Below, in pieces: positions 10,253 to 19,464 of a stretch of 64,000 nucleotides of DNA. The stretch lies in assembly GCF_020782245.1 (NCBI RefSeq), contig NZ_JAJGNP010000001.1, forward strand, positions 248,001 to 312,000, in the 5' to 3' direction. This stretch comes from Sphingobium soli. Lineage in GTDB: Bacteria > Pseudomonadota > Alphaproteobacteria > Sphingomonadales > Sphingomonadaceae. The notes beneath the pieces are model-generated. The model saw only the letters and a program-made list of their open reading frames with translations. It searched no databases and was not told the DNA's origin. How positions within the stretch are numbered: position 1 is the first letter of the stretch; every line of letters begins with the position of its first letter. Made by a program: the position numbers and the translations under genes.

Positions 10253-10527
10253 CGCGCATCCCCGGTTCTGGCGAATCGCTCCATCAGCCCGAAACCGGCG
10301 ACCAGCGCGATGCCGCCCAGCAAAATCGCCAGCAGGCCAAGCAAGCGGGCGCTGGCACCGCCAACTTCCGCAGCGACGATCAGCGCGCCCAGGACCGGGA
10401 ACGCAGCCAAAGCGCAAACCATCCCGATGACCGGGCGCGAATGACGACGCGCCGCAGCGCGCGTCACCAGCACGGCAACTAGCGTCAAGGGCGGTAACAG
10501 GGCGGCCAGCGCCGTCATATGGGCCAT
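10249..10527 (-). CDS. PntAB-like small membrane protein
   Basis: This 92-residue, three-helix protein resembles PntAB, the membrane part of the split transhydrogenase alpha subunit. HSRPVIGMVCALAAFPVLGA matches the HTPLM...VVGALIAAG segment of PntAB, and ARLLGLLAILLGGIALVAGF followed by MERFAR matches LLGLLAVTLASVNIFGGFLV followed by TQRML. In normal loci pntAA, encoding the NAD-binding domain I, precedes pntAB; here only 40 bases separate it from the CoxIV-type peptide gene and pntAA is absent. It ends in a TTGA overlap with the PntB-like gene. Alternative start at the ATG 9 bases downstream. Confidence 0.68.
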   Translation of the reverse strand: MAHMTALAALLPPLTLVAVLVTRAAARRHSRPVIGMVCALAAFPVLGALIVAAEVGGASARLLGLLAILLGGIALVAGFGLMERFARTGDAR

Positions 10528-10567
10528 GATGTCGGCTCGTCCTCGCCGAAAAGACGGCCGGCAGGGA

Positions 10568-10693
10568 TCACGTCGCGATCAGCAACACCACGACAGCTGC
10601 GACGGCCACGCTGGCGATCGTGCCCCATTTCATCAGCCCGACAAAGCTGTGATAGGTCTGGTTCGCGCTTTTCATATTGCCGTTCGACGCCAT
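10568..10693 (-). CDS. aa3-type cytochrome c oxidase subunit IV-like peptide
   Basis: This 41-residue peptide begins MASNGNMKSANQTYHSFVGL and continues as one membrane helix ending VVVLLIAT. The N-terminal NQTYHSFVGLMKWGT block followed by a single helix is the signature of the bacterial aa3-type CoxIV family, a small accessory of cytochrome oxidase. A good ribosome site (AGGAAGGGG) lies 10 bases upstream. In alphaproteobacteria this gene commonly heads the pntAA-pntAB-pntB transhydrogenase operon; here it heads the reduced pair just downstream. Confidence 0.85.
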   Translation of the reverse strand: MASNGNMKSANQTYHSFVGLMKWGTIASVAVAAVVVLLIAT

Positions 10694-10853
10694 GCCATGT
10701 CCCCTTCCTGATATAGTGGTCCCGTCCTTATCCCGTCCCCGCGCAGCCCTCAACCTTCCAGACAGAAAATCGGCGCGGTTAAGTGAGCCTTTACCGCAGG
10801 CCGCTAGGGTCCAACGCCTGATCAAGAAATGCGGATCATGACAAGGGGTTGGA

Positions 10854-12302
10854 ATGGCACGCGACGGCGTACCCATAATGATGCTGATCGATGACGAGCC
10901 GGCCCAGCGCCGCCTGGTATCCGCGCTCGCTTCACGCGCGGGATGGCGCACGATCTTCGCGGCCGATGCCGAAACGGCGCTGGCGATGCTGGGCACGCAG
11001 GACGGCATGCTGCTGGACGCTGTCATCCTGGATCAGTGGAGCCCGGACTATGAGCCGTCGGGACTGATTCGCGATTTGCGCGCAGAGCGCCCGGCCCTGC
11101 CAATCCTCGTCCTTACGGCGCACAACAACGTGGCTGTAGCGGTGGAGGCCATGCGGGCGGGCGCGAGCGACTATCTGTCAAAGCCGATCGCGCCCGAACG
11201 CTTGTTGGCCGCGCTCAACGCTACGCTGGCCGACGGCGCAGCCGCAGGCGAATTGCGGCCGCTGACCGAAAAGATCACCGCCCCCCTGTCGTTCGAGGAT
11301 GTGGTCGGTTCCGCACCGCAATTCCGCGCCGCGCTGGCAATCGCGGCCAAGGCCGCGCGAGCGCGGGTGCCCGTTCTTATCGAAGGCGAAAGCGGGGTCG
11401 GCAAGGACGTTATCGCCCGCGCGGTGCATGCTGCGTCCCCGCGTCACAAACAGGCGATGGTAACGGTCAATTGCGGCGCCATTCCCGCCAATCTGGTCGA
11501 ATCAGAACTGTTTGGGCATGAACGCGGCGCATTTACCGGGGCGTTTGACCGCCATGTCGGCAAGTTCGTTGCCGCCGACATGGGCACGATATTCCTGGAT
11601 GAAGTCAGTGAAATGCCGCTCGACGCGCAGGTCAAGCTGCTGCGGGTGCTGCAGGATGGCGAGGTGCAGCCGATCGGCGCTCGCCGGCCCGTTCACGTCG
11701 ATGTGCGCGTAATCGCAGCGACCAACAAGCGGCTGAGCGAAGAAATCGAAGCGGGGCGATTCCGCGAAGACCTTTATTATCGGCTCAACGTCGTCCAGTT
11801 GACCGTGCCGCCGTTGCGCGAACGGATGGGCGACATACCCGCGCTTTGCCGCCACTTGCTGGCGCGGATCGCCGGACAGCCGGGCCTTCGCAGTCTGGGG
11901 CTGACGGATGATGCGCTGTCTCTGCTGATGCAGCATCCCTGGCCCGGCAATGTGCGCCAGCTGCAAAACGCCCTCTTCCGCGCAGCGGTCTTGTGCGATG
12001 GCGACGCCTTGACGCCCCAGGATTTCCCGCAGATTGCGGCACAGATTCGCGCCGGCGGCATGATCGACCGGATGACGCCGCAGGTGCGTTCGATCAGCCA
12101 GCCGCATCGCGACGGGGCCGGCATCACCCTGTTCGAACTGGATGGCCATGTCCGCCAGCTCGCGGAGATCGAGGCGGACGTGATACGGCTGGCCATCGGC
12201 CATTATCGCGGACGCATGACGGAGGTTGCGCGTCGGCTGGGCATCGGCCGGTCGACCCTGTATCGCAAGCTCGCCGAACTGGGCATTGATAGCGCCGCCT
12301 GA
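10854..12302 (+). CDS. Sigma-54-dependent response regulator (NtrC family)
   Basis: This 482-residue protein has three domains. The receiver (about 8-125) has D13-D14, a phosphorylatable D60, T88 and K110; the loop after D60 ([10 protein letters not shown]) is about two residues longer than usual. The AAA+ domain (about 150-385) carries Walker A GESGVGKD, the sigma-54 contact loop GAFTGA and the [10 protein letters not shown] segment. A Fis-type helix-turn-helix ([20 protein letters not shown]) closes the protein. It should activate RpoN-dependent promoters. No histidine kinase is adjacent, so its partner and targets are not known. The next gene encodes a lipoprotein. Confidence 0.95.
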   Translation: MARDGVPIMMLIDDEPAQRRLVSALASRAGWRTIFAADAETALAMLGTQDGMLLDAVILDQWSPDYEPSGLIRDLRAERPALPILVLTAHNNVAVAVEAMRAGASDYLSKPIAPERLLAALNATLADGAAAGELRPLTEKITAPLSFEDVVGSAPQFRAALAIAAKAARARVPVLIEGESGVGKDVIARAVHAASPRHKQAMVTVNCGAIPANLVESELFGHERGAFTGAFDRHVGKFVAADMGTIFLDEVSEMPLDAQVKLLRVLQDGEVQPIGARRPVHVDVRVIAATNKRLSEEIEAGRFREDLYYRLNVVQLTVPPLRERMGDIPALCRHLLARIAGQPGLRSLGLTDDALSLLMQHPWPGNVRQLQNALFRAAVLCDGDALTPQDFPQIAAQIRAGGMIDRMTPQVRSISQPHRDGAGITLFELDGHVRQLAEIEADVIRLAIGHYRGRMTEVARRLGIGRSTLYRKLAELGIDSAA

Positions 12303-12368
12303 ACCAGCCATCGTCCGCTGCTTCCTTGCGGCGTTGAAATCCGCGCGTGGCTATGCTTTGGACGCAGG

Positions 12369-12995
12369 ATGAAACATGCCCCGCTCATCGCCTGCCTGCC
12401 CATCCTCCTGCTCGCCGCCTGCGGCCGGACCGAGCCGGTCGCCGACATGCCGAGCCAGGAGGAATTAGCAGCAGCCGCCAATGCCGCAGCCGCCAACGCG
12501 CTCGAAAGCCAGCAGGCCGATGAAAGCGCGGACAGCCGCAATTATGTGAACCTGGATCGCGGCTTTTCCGTTACCCTTCCCGAAGGCTGGGTGATGGACA
12601 AGGGCGCGAGCAATGACGATGGCGTCGTTTATGAAGATCCGGGCGCGGGCGCTGACGTGCGCGTCTTCTGGCAGAAGAACGAGGGCGACGAGACGCTGCA
12701 GCAGACGGTCGAAGCGTTGAACAGCAGTGCCGAAGGCGTCGATGGCGATTTTGTCGGCGACAGTGAATATCGCGGCACGGCCAACGATGGCGAAGGCAAT
12801 AATGTCGCTGTTCGCCTGTTGCGGCAACCAGACGGCGCGGTCGTAACGGCGACCTTCGTCTATCCCGAAATGCTGAGCGAACAATATCAGGGCATCGCGG
12901 AAAAACTGCTGGACAGTTTGCGCGTTTTTGCGCCGCGCGAAGCGAGCGATCAGACGCAAACCCCTGCGGCCGCCGCCAACGCCGCCCAACCCTGA
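12369..12995 (+). CDS. Putative lipoprotein of unknown function
   Basis: This 208-residue protein starts MKHAPLIACLPILLLAAC, a lipoprotein signal with lipobox LAAC and predicted lipidated Cys18. An Ala/Glu-rich linker (about 30-55) precedes a globular part beginning NYVNLDRGFSVTLPEGWVMD and containing VRLLRQPDGAVVTATFVYPE. This has the look of a PsbP/LpqN-type fold, but I do not claim membership. It should be anchored in the periplasm-facing membrane leaflet. The gene stands alone between the regulator and a convergent gene whose stop lies 6 bases away. Confidence 0.8.
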   Translation: MKHAPLIACLPILLLAACGRTEPVADMPSQEELAAAANAAAANALESQQADESADSRNYVNLDRGFSVTLPEGWVMDKGASNDDGVVYEDPGAGADVRVFWQKNEGDETLQQTVEALNSSAEGVDGDFVGDSEYRGTANDGEGNNVAVRLLRQPDGAVVTATFVYPEMLSEQYQGIAEKLLDSLRVFAPREASDQTQTPAAAANAAQP

Positions 12996-13001
12996 CAGGC
13001 G

Positions 13002-13802
13002 TCAGGGCGCGGGACGCAGCACCCTTTTCTCCGTTAATGTCCGGGTGCCGACCGTCAGTGTACGACCCTGTCGCGTGACGAGGCCGGTCACCGGCGACAC
13101 ATTATAGTCCATCTGAACGTCCACGCCCGGCCCGGCCAATGTTTCGGTCAGGGAAAGGCCATCGGCCACCCGACCCTGCAAGGTCAGGACGCCTTCGACT
13201 GGAACGGGCCGGCCCAATGGCGATCCCGCCATTGTCTTGACACCCCGGCCATGAGCGCCATCTTCGACCTCGCTCGCTGCGAACAGGAACAGCGGCTGAT
13301 ATTCGCCAGCCAGCAGGGCAAGCCGCCCGTCGCGAGCCAATCCGTCGAATAATGTCCTGACGCTTTGCGCGGCGCGATGGCGGGGCGTGTCAGGGGCGAA
13401 CTGCGCCATCATCGTCTCCAGGCCATGCTCGACTGCGGACCACACCGCTTCATCATCGTCCAGGGCAATGATCTTTCCCTGTGAATCCAGGTGAAAGCGC
13501 ATCTCGACCCCGATGAGCGGCGTCAGGGCGGCGCGGAAGGATGCAGCGGCGGCATCGCTCGCATCGCTGTCGAGTGAACGGAGAACGGCGTACAACTGAT
13601 AGCCATCCCCCACCCGTTCAAATCGCACCGTGCGATGCGCGCTGAACCGGCTCTCCTGACCGGCGATGGGGCGATGCTGATCAATGTCATAGGCTAATTG
13701 CTGGCCGACAGGCGGCGCGAACGGGATCGCGATCCGCTCCGCCGCCACCGGCTGCGCCACTGCGGCCAGCAACAACGTCGCAAATCCGCGCGCCGGCGTC
13801 AT
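13002..13802 (-). CDS. Exported protein of unknown function, coupled to heme A synthase
   Basis: This 266-residue protein starts MTPARGFATLLLAAVAQPVAA, a signal peptide with cleavage near AAERIA. The mature part is beta-rich, with repeated short blocks such as TVRFERVGDGYQLYAVL, MRFHLDSQGKIIALDD and VTGLVTRQGRTLTVG. No family is recognised. The ATG overlaps the heme A synthase stop (ATGA), so the two are translationally coupled. Reading upstream in this frame runs into the synthase gene and is not coding. A periplasmic location is inferred from the signal peptide only. Confidence 0.75.
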   Translation of the reverse strand: MTPARGFATLLLAAVAQPVAAERIAIPFAPPVGQQLAYDIDQHRPIAGQESRFSAHRTVRFERVGDGYQLYAVLRSLDSDASDAAAASFRAALTPLIGVEMRFHLDSQGKIIALDDDEAVWSAVEHGLETMMAQFAPDTPRHRAAQSVRTLFDGLARDGRLALLAGEYQPLFLFAASEVEDGAHGRGVKTMAGSPLGRPVPVEGVLTLQGRVADGLSLTETLAGPGVDVQMDYNVSPVTGLVTRQGRTLTVGTRTLTEKRVLRPAP

Positions 13803-14827
13803 GCGCGCGCCTGACCCGACGCGTGCGCAGCCCAGGCGGCCGCCGCCACGACCAGCGCGCCGACGGCCTGATGCAACACCGCGAGTGGCAGGGCTATGCC
13901 CGTCATCACCGTTGCAATTCCAAGCAAGATCTGCGTGCCGACGGCGGCATTGAGCGCCATCGAAGCGCCGCGCTGTCTCGCTAGCTTGGCGCGGCGCGCC
14001 AGCAGCATCAGCATAGCCGCGGCGATCCAGGCCCACCAGCGATGGATGAAATGGACAAGATAGGGATCAGACGACAGCGTCGCCCAAAGCGACCCTGACC
14101 AATTAATGCCCTGAGGCACCAGATGGTCATTCATAAGCGGCCAAGTGCTGGATACATAGCCCGCGTCGAGCCCGGCGGTGAAAGCGCCAAACATCAATTG
14201 CACGCCAAGCGTTACAAGAACCGCCAGCGCGAAAGGCCGCAGGCGCGCCGGCCGCGCCGCAGGACGCCGCGCCAGGACACGCAGGTCGAGCGCGGTCCAG
14301 ATCAGCCCGCCCATGATGAAGAGGGCCGTCAGCAAATGCACTGCCAGCCGATAGTGGCTCACATCGGTGCGGACGGACAGGCCGGACTTCACCATCCACC
14401 AGCCAATCGCGCCCTGCAAACCGCCAAGCGCCAACAATGCGACCAGACGCCAGCCATAGCCTGTCGGGATCATCCGTTTCCAAGCGAACCACAGCAGCGG
14501 CAACGCAAAGGCAATGCCGATCAGCCGGCCGAGCAGACGATGCACCCATTCCCAGAAAAAAATGAACTGGAACTGCGACAGGGTCATGCCACGATTGATT
14601 TCCTGATATTCGGGAATTTGCTGATACAGGCGAAAAGCCTCCATCCATTGGTTGTGGGTCAGAGGCGGGATTGCCCCGGTGATCGGCTTCCATTGGGTGA
14701 TGGACAAACCCGATTCGGTCAGGCGGGTAATTCCGCCCACCACCACCATGCAGAAGACCAGCGCCGCCACCATCAGCAGCCATCTGGCGATGGCGCGCGG
14801 CGCCGAACGGTGATCCATGATCGTCAT
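13799..14827 (-). CDS. ctaA: Heme A synthase (COX15/CtaA family)
   Basis: This 342-residue, eight-helix membrane protein converts heme O to heme A for aa3-type oxidases. Characteristic segments are VVGGITRLTESGLSITQWKP, EYQEINRGMTLSQFQFIFFWEWVHRLLGR, VHLLTALFIMGG and VHFIHRWWAW, which contain the conserved heme-ligating histidines and the glutamate of the EWxHR motif. The start at 14827 (MTIMDHRSAP) is supported by AAGGA 7 bases upstream; the frame is open further to 14923 without a comparable site. An exported protein gene overlaps its stop. Confidence 0.95.
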   Translation of the reverse strand: MTIMDHRSAPRAIARWLLMVAALVFCMVVVGGITRLTESGLSITQWKPITGAIPPLTHNQWMEAFRLYQQIPEYQEINRGMTLSQFQFIFFWEWVHRLLGRLIGIAFALPLLWFAWKRMIPTGYGWRLVALLALGGLQGAIGWWMVKSGLSVRTDVSHYRLAVHLLTALFIMGGLIWTALDLRVLARRPAARPARLRPFALAVLVTLGVQLMFGAFTAGLDAGYVSSTWPLMNDHLVPQGINWSGSLWATLSSDPYLVHFIHRWWAWIAAAMLMLLARRAKLARQRGASMALNAAVGTQILLGIATVMTGIALPLAVLHQAVGALVVAAAAWAAHASGQARA

Positions 14828-14948
14828 GGCGCGATCCTTGCGCCCAACCCTTTTCCAATTCAAGACCGGTAGCAGAGACCGATCGTCCCAGGCGCCGTTG
14901 CCCAGCGATCCGCTGGCCCACATTTATCACCGTGTCGGGCGCGCCACC

Positions 14949-14978
14949 TTGATATTTAATTTGTATGAGTATATCAGG
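14949..14978 (+). promoter_or_regulatory. Candidate operator/promoter of the sugar-acid operon
   Basis: An AT-rich island in GC-rich DNA carries TGATAT at 14950-14955 and ATATCA at 14971-14976, an inverted repeat with a 15-base spacer. TTGATA at 14949 followed 17 bases later by TATCAG could be -35/-10 boxes. It lies about 50 bases before the dehydratase ATG and may be bound by the GntR regulator at 19465. Confidence 0.35.
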
Positions 14979-15024
14979 CAGCCAAGCGCGCGGAATGCGC
15001 CTCTTCTTTTTTCAGGATGCCCTC

Positions 15025-16827
15025 ATGAGCGATTCGTTCAAGTCCGCCCCGAAGCTGCGTAGCCGCGCCTGGTTCGACAACCCCGACAATATCGACATGA
15101 CCTCGCTCTATCTCGAGCGATACCTGAACTATGGTCTTTCCCTGGAGGAGTTGCGCAGCGGCAAGCCGATCATCGGCATCGCCCAGACCGGCAGCGACCT
15201 GTCACCGTGCAATCGCCATCATATCGTGCTGGCCGAACGCATGCGTGAGGGCATCCGCGAAATGGGGGGCATCGCCATCGAATTCCCGGTCCACCCCATT
15301 CAGGAAACGGGCAAGCGCCCTACGGCCGGGCTGGATCGCAACCTGACCTATCTGGGCCTGGTCGAAGCCCTCTATGGCTACCCCCTTGATGGCGTCATTT
15401 TGACCACCGGTTGCGACAAGACGACGCCGGCGCTGCTGATGGCTGCCGCTACCGTCAACATCCCCGCAATCGCCTTGTCCGTCGGGCCGATGCTCAATGG
15501 CTGGCACAAGGGCGAGCGTACCGGTTCGGGCACGATCGTCTGGCACGGCCGCCAGCTGCTTGCCGCCGGCAAGATTGACGATGAGGGCTTCATCAAGCTG
15601 GTCGCGTCTTCCGCCCCCTCAACGGGCTTTTGCAATACCATGGGCACGGCCAGCACGATGAACGCGCTGGCCGAGGCGCTGGGCATGATGCTGCCGGGCA
15701 CGGCTGCAATCCCCGCGCCCTATCGCGATCGTCAGGAAGCGGCCTATCATACCGGCAAGCGCATCGTCGACATGGTGCATGAGGATCTCAAGCCCTCGGA
15801 CATCATGACGCTGGACGCCTTCCATAACGCGATCGTCGCCAACTCGGCGATCGGCGGATCGACCAACGCGCCCATTCACCTGGCCGCGATCGCGCGGCAC
15901 ATGGGCGTCGACCTGCCGCTCAAGGATTGGGAGACAGTCGGGCACAAGGTGCCGTTGCTGGTCAACATGCAGCCGGCGGGCGAATATCTGGGCGAGGATT
16001 ATTATCGCGCCGGTGGTTTGCCCGCGGTCATCAGCCAGCTGATCGACCAGGGGCTGATCCGGACAAACGCGATGACCGTCAACGGCAAGACCATGGGCGA
16101 CAATTGCCGGGGCGTAGAGATTGAAGATGAGAAGGTCATCCGGCCTTTCCATCAGCCGCTTAAGGAAGAAGCCGGCTTCTTGGTCCTGACCGGCAATCTG
16201 TTCGACCAGGCCGTCATGAAGACCAGCGTCATCAGCGACGAATTCCGGGCGCGCTATCTTTCCAATCCCGACGATCCCGAAGCGTTTGAAGGCGCGGCGG
16301 TCGTGTTCGACGGCCCTGAGGATTATCATAACCGCATCGACGACCCGTCGCTCGGCATCACCGCCCAAACATTGTTGTTCATGCGCGGCGCAGGGCCGAT
16401 CGGCTATCCGGGTGCTGCCGAAGTGGTGAACATGCGCCCCCCCTCCTATCTTATCACGGAAGGGATCAGCGCCTTGCCTTGTATCGGCGATGGCCGCCAG
16501 TCGGGCACGTCGGGCAGCCCATCCATCCTCAACGCCTCGCCCGAAGCCGCGGCGATGGGCGGCCTGGCATTGCTTGAAACGGGCGACCGCGTGCGCATGG
16601 ACCTGAAGAGCGGCACCGTGAATGTCCTGATTTCCGATGAGGAACTGGAAGCGCGCCGCGCGAAATTGGTGGCGGCGGGCGGGTATAAATATCCCGCCTC
16701 GCAGACGCCCTGGCAGGAAATCCAGCGTTCTGTCGTGGGTCAGATGAACACCGGGGCCATATTGGAAGGCGCCGAAAAATATCAGCGGATCGCCCAGACC
16801 AAGGGCCTGCCGCGCGACAATCATTAA
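15025..16827 (+). CDS. IlvD/Edd family sugar-acid dehydratase
   Basis: This 600-residue enzyme belongs to the sugar-acid branch of the IlvD/Edd dehydratases (L-arabinonate, D-xylonate and D-galactonate-type), which remove water from an aldonic acid to give a 2-keto-3-deoxy acid. The three iron-sulfur cysteines are visible as C62 (SPCNRH), C130 ([10 protein letters not shown]) and C203 ([10 protein letters not shown]), and the serine loop [16 protein letters not shown] is intact. The MSDSF start has AGGATG upstream; an in-frame ATG at 14965 falls in the operator-like island and is unlikely. Neighbours suggest pentose or galactose oxidation; the exact substrate is not determined. Confidence 0.92.
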   Translation: MSDSFKSAPKLRSRAWFDNPDNIDMTSLYLERYLNYGLSLEELRSGKPIIGIAQTGSDLSPCNRHHIVLAERMREGIREMGGIAIEFPVHPIQETGKRPTAGLDRNLTYLGLVEALYGYPLDGVILTTGCDKTTPALLMAAATVNIPAIALSVGPMLNGWHKGERTGSGTIVWHGRQLLAAGKIDDEGFIKLVASSAPSTGFCNTMGTASTMNALAEALGMMLPGTAAIPAPYRDRQEAAYHTGKRIVDMVHEDLKPSDIMTLDAFHNAIVANSAIGGSTNAPIHLAAIARHMGVDLPLKDWETVGHKVPLLVNMQPAGEYLGEDYYRAGGLPAVISQLIDQGLIRTNAMTVNGKTMGDNCRGVEIEDEKVIRPFHQPLKEEAGFLVLTGNLFDQAVMKTSVISDEFRARYLSNPDDPEAFEGAAVVFDGPEDYHNRIDDPSLGITAQTLLFMRGAGPIGYPGAAEVVNMRPPSYLITEGISALPCIGDGRQSGTSGSPSILNASPEAAAMGGLALLETGDRVRMDLKSGTVNVLISDEELEARRAKLVAAGGYKYPASQTPWQEIQRSVVGQMNTGAILEGAEKYQRIAQTKGLPRDNH

Positions 16828-16949
16828 GCATTGAAAGCGGGGCGGCGGCTTTCCATCTGCGTCACCATCCCCCCGCCCCATCCGCATAACGGTCGCCGTC
16901 ATATTCTGGCGGCGCAAAAGACCAGCAGCCCCTCTTTAAGGAGACAGCC

Positions 16950-18527
16950 ATGTTCAACGGAGCCATCCTCATCGGCGCGAGCGAGCGCACCGGCGGCGAG
17001 CCCTTCCACGCCATCAATCCGGCGACCGGCGAAAAGGGCGATGTCGCCTTTTCCAGCGCCATGCCTGCCGACGTCGAGCAAGCCACCAAATTGGCCGACG
17101 AAGCCTTTGAAAGCTTTTCTACCCTGTCTCCTGACGCCCGCGCCACCTTCCTGGAAAGCGTGGCCGACAACATCATGGGTATCGGCGATCTGCTGATCGA
17201 AACCGCGATGGCCGAATCCGGCCTGCCGCGCGCGCGACTGGAGGGCGAACGCGGCCGGACGGTCGGCCAGTTGCGCCTGTTCGCCTCCTATGCCCGTCTG
17301 GGCGACTGGCTAGACGCCACGATCGACCGCGCCATGCCGGAACGGGCGCCGCTGCCCCGCGCCGACCTGCGCAGGGTCAATCATTCGGTCGGACCTGTTG
17401 CCGTCTTCGGCGCATCCAATTTCCCCCTGGCCTTTTCGGTCGCGGGTGGCGACACCGCAGCCGCCTTCGCGGCGGGTTCACCCGTCGTCGTCAAGGGGCA
17501 TAGCGCGCATCCTGGCACCGGCGAACTGGTTGCCCGCGCCATCCAGGCGGCAGTGAAGAGCTGTGGCCTGCATGAAGGCGTCTTTTCCTACCTTCCGGGT
17601 GCTGATCGCGCCCTGGGCGGCGCTCTGGTCGCTGATCCGCGTATCAAGGCTGTCGGATTCACCGGTTCGCGCGGCGGCGGCACGGCGCTGATGAAGATCG
17701 CCGCCGAACGGCCCGAGCCGATCCCGGTCTACGCCGAAATGTCGTCGATCAACCCGGTGGTGCTGCTGCCCGGCGCGCTCGCCAGCCGCGGTGAAGCCAT
17801 GGGCGCAGCCTTTGTTGGTTCGCTCACCATGGGTTCGGGCCAGTTCTGCACCAATCCCGGCCTTGTCATCGCGCTTGATGGCCCGGATCTCGATGCGTTC
17901 GTCGCGTCGGCCGCTGCCGCCATGTCGGGCGCGGCGCCGCAGGTGATGCTGACGCCGGGCATTCACGAAGCCTATGAGAAGGGCGTTGCCGCCCTGGCCG
18001 GCGCCGACGGCGTCACCACTGTTGCGCGCGGCACCGAACCCGAAGGCGTCAATCGTGGACAGGCTGCCTTTTTCTCGACCGACAGCGCGACGTTCACGTC
18101 GAACCCGGTTTTGGCGGAGGAAGTGTTCGGGTCTTCCTCGGTTCTCATCCGGTGCTCCAGCATCGATGAGGTCGTCGCGACGATCGCCGGTCTGGAAGGC
18201 CAGCTGACCGCCACGTTGCAAATTGGCGAGGGCGATCAGGATCACGCCGCCAAGCTGTTGCCGACGCTGTCGCGCAAGGTTGGGCGCATTCTCACCAATG
18301 GCTGGCCCACCGGCGTCGAAGTGACCCATGCCATGGTTCACGGCGGCCCCTTCCCTTCGACCGCCGATGGTCGTTCGACCTCGGTCGGCACGCTGGCGAT
18401 GATGCGGTTCCTGCGCCCCGTCTGCTATCAGGACGTTCCTGATACGCTGCTGCCCGCCGCGTTGCAGGATGCCAATCCCTGGGGCCTTACGCGCCGCGTC
18501 GAAGGCAAGCTGGAGGTCGCAGCCTGA
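16950..18527 (+). CDS. Alpha-ketoglutaric semialdehyde dehydrogenase-type aldehyde dehydrogenase
   Basis: This 525-residue NAD(P)-dependent aldehyde dehydrogenase begins MFNGAILIGASERTGGEPFHAINP. It has the cofactor segment FGASNFPLAFSVAGGDTAAA, the general-base glutamate in VYAEMSS and the nucleophilic cysteine in GSGQFCTNPG. This subgroup contains 2,5-dioxovalerate dehydrogenases, which make 2-oxoglutarate at the end of non-phosphorylative pentose pathways. An AAGGAGAC ribosome site lies 7 bases before the ATG. The stop shares a base with the next start (TGATG). Function is inferred from subgroup and from its place between a sugar-acid dehydratase and a sugar dehydrogenase. Confidence 0.92.
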   Translation: MFNGAILIGASERTGGEPFHAINPATGEKGDVAFSSAMPADVEQATKLADEAFESFSTLSPDARATFLESVADNIMGIGDLLIETAMAESGLPRARLEGERGRTVGQLRLFASYARLGDWLDATIDRAMPERAPLPRADLRRVNHSVGPVAVFGASNFPLAFSVAGGDTAAAFAAGSPVVVKGHSAHPGTGELVARAIQAAVKSCGLHEGVFSYLPGADRALGGALVADPRIKAVGFTGSRGGGTALMKIAAERPEPIPVYAEMSSINPVVLLPGALASRGEAMGAAFVGSLTMGSGQFCTNPGLVIALDGPDLDAFVASAAAAMSGAAPQVMLTPGIHEAYEKGVAALAGADGVTTVARGTEPEGVNRGQAAFFSTDSATFTSNPVLAEEVFGSSSVLIRCSSIDEVVATIAGLEGQLTATLQIGEGDQDHAAKLLPTLSRKVGRILTNGWPTGVEVTHAMVHGGPFPSTADGRSTSVGTLAMMRFLRPVCYQDVPDTLLPAALQDANPWGLTRRVEGKLEVAA

Positions 18528-19447
18528 TGATCCGGGCCGGTCTCGTCGGCCTTGGCAAGATTGCGCGCGACCAGCATTTGCCGGCGATCGATAAGGTCGA
18601 CGGCATCGCGCTGGTCGCGGTCGCCAGCCGCAACGCGCAAGCGGAAGGGGTCCAGAATTATCCCGACCTCGGTGCGATGCTGGCAGGGGAACCTGATCTG
18701 GATGCCGTCATCCTGTGTCAGCCGCCACAGGTCCGCTACGCCACAGCCAGACAGGCGCTGCTGGCGGGCAAACATGTGTTCCTCGAAAAACCTCCCGGCG
18801 CGACCGTGTCCGAAGTGGAGGCGCTGACCGCGCTGGCCAGGCAAAAAAACGTCACGCTCTACGCCAGCTGGCATAGCCGCTATGCCGCTGCGGTGGCCCA
18901 GGCCAAGTCCTGGATAGCCGACCGCAAGGTGGAACGGATCGACATCCAATGGCGAGAGGATGTGCGCCATTGGCATCCGGGACAACCCTGGATCTGGGAG
19001 GCTGGCGGTTTCGGAGTCTTCGATCCTGGCATCAACGCCCTGTCGATCCTGACCGAAATCGTCGGGGAGCCGATCACCCTTTTGTCGGCGGAACTGGAAG
19101 TGCCGTCCAACAAGCAGGCACCGATCGGCGCGACGCTGGGCATGGCGACGGCATCGGGCGCGGCGATCGACACCGTGTTCGATTGGCGCCAAACCGGGCC
19201 GCAAACCTGGGACATAGCGGTCGAGACCGACAATGGCAGCCTTTTGCTATCAGAAGGTGGCAATACATTGCGGCTCGACGGCGAAGTCCAGATGAAGGCG
19301 CCGGATGAGGAATATCCCGCAATGTATCGGCGCTTCGTCGATTTGGTGGAACGGCGGGCCATCGACGTCGACACCGCGCCGTTGCGATTGGTGGCGGACG
19401 CCTTCCTTTGCGGGCGGCATTGTCCTACGGCAGCGTTCGAGGATTAA
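18527..19447 (+). CDS. Gfo/Idh/MocA oxidoreductase, D-galactose/L-arabinose 1-dehydrogenase type
   Basis: This 306-residue protein begins with the Rossmann motif GLVGLGKIARDQHLPAI and has the family EKPP motif (HVFLEKPPGATVSEVE) and an aspartate/histidine active-site region near GVFDPGINALSIL. Its start and length resemble Pseudomonas galactose 1-dehydrogenase and Azospirillum L-arabinose 1-dehydrogenase, which oxidise the aldose to a lactone. The gene is translationally coupled to the aldehyde dehydrogenase (1-base overlap). A lactonase is expected for the pathway but none is seen here, so hydrolysis may be spontaneous or encoded elsewhere. Confidence 0.88.
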   Translation: MIRAGLVGLGKIARDQHLPAIDKVDGIALVAVASRNAQAEGVQNYPDLGAMLAGEPDLDAVILCQPPQVRYATARQALLAGKHVFLEKPPGATVSEVEALTALARQKNVTLYASWHSRYAAAVAQAKSWIADRKVERIDIQWREDVRHWHPGQPWIWEAGGFGVFDPGINALSILTEIVGEPITLLSAELEVPSNKQAPIGATLGMATASGAAIDTVFDWRQTGPQTWDIAVETDNGSLLLSEGGNTLRLDGEVQMKAPDEEYPAMYRRFVDLVERRAIDVDTAPLRLVADAFLCGRHCPTAAFED

Positions 19448-19464
19448 TCTAAAAGGAAAACGCC

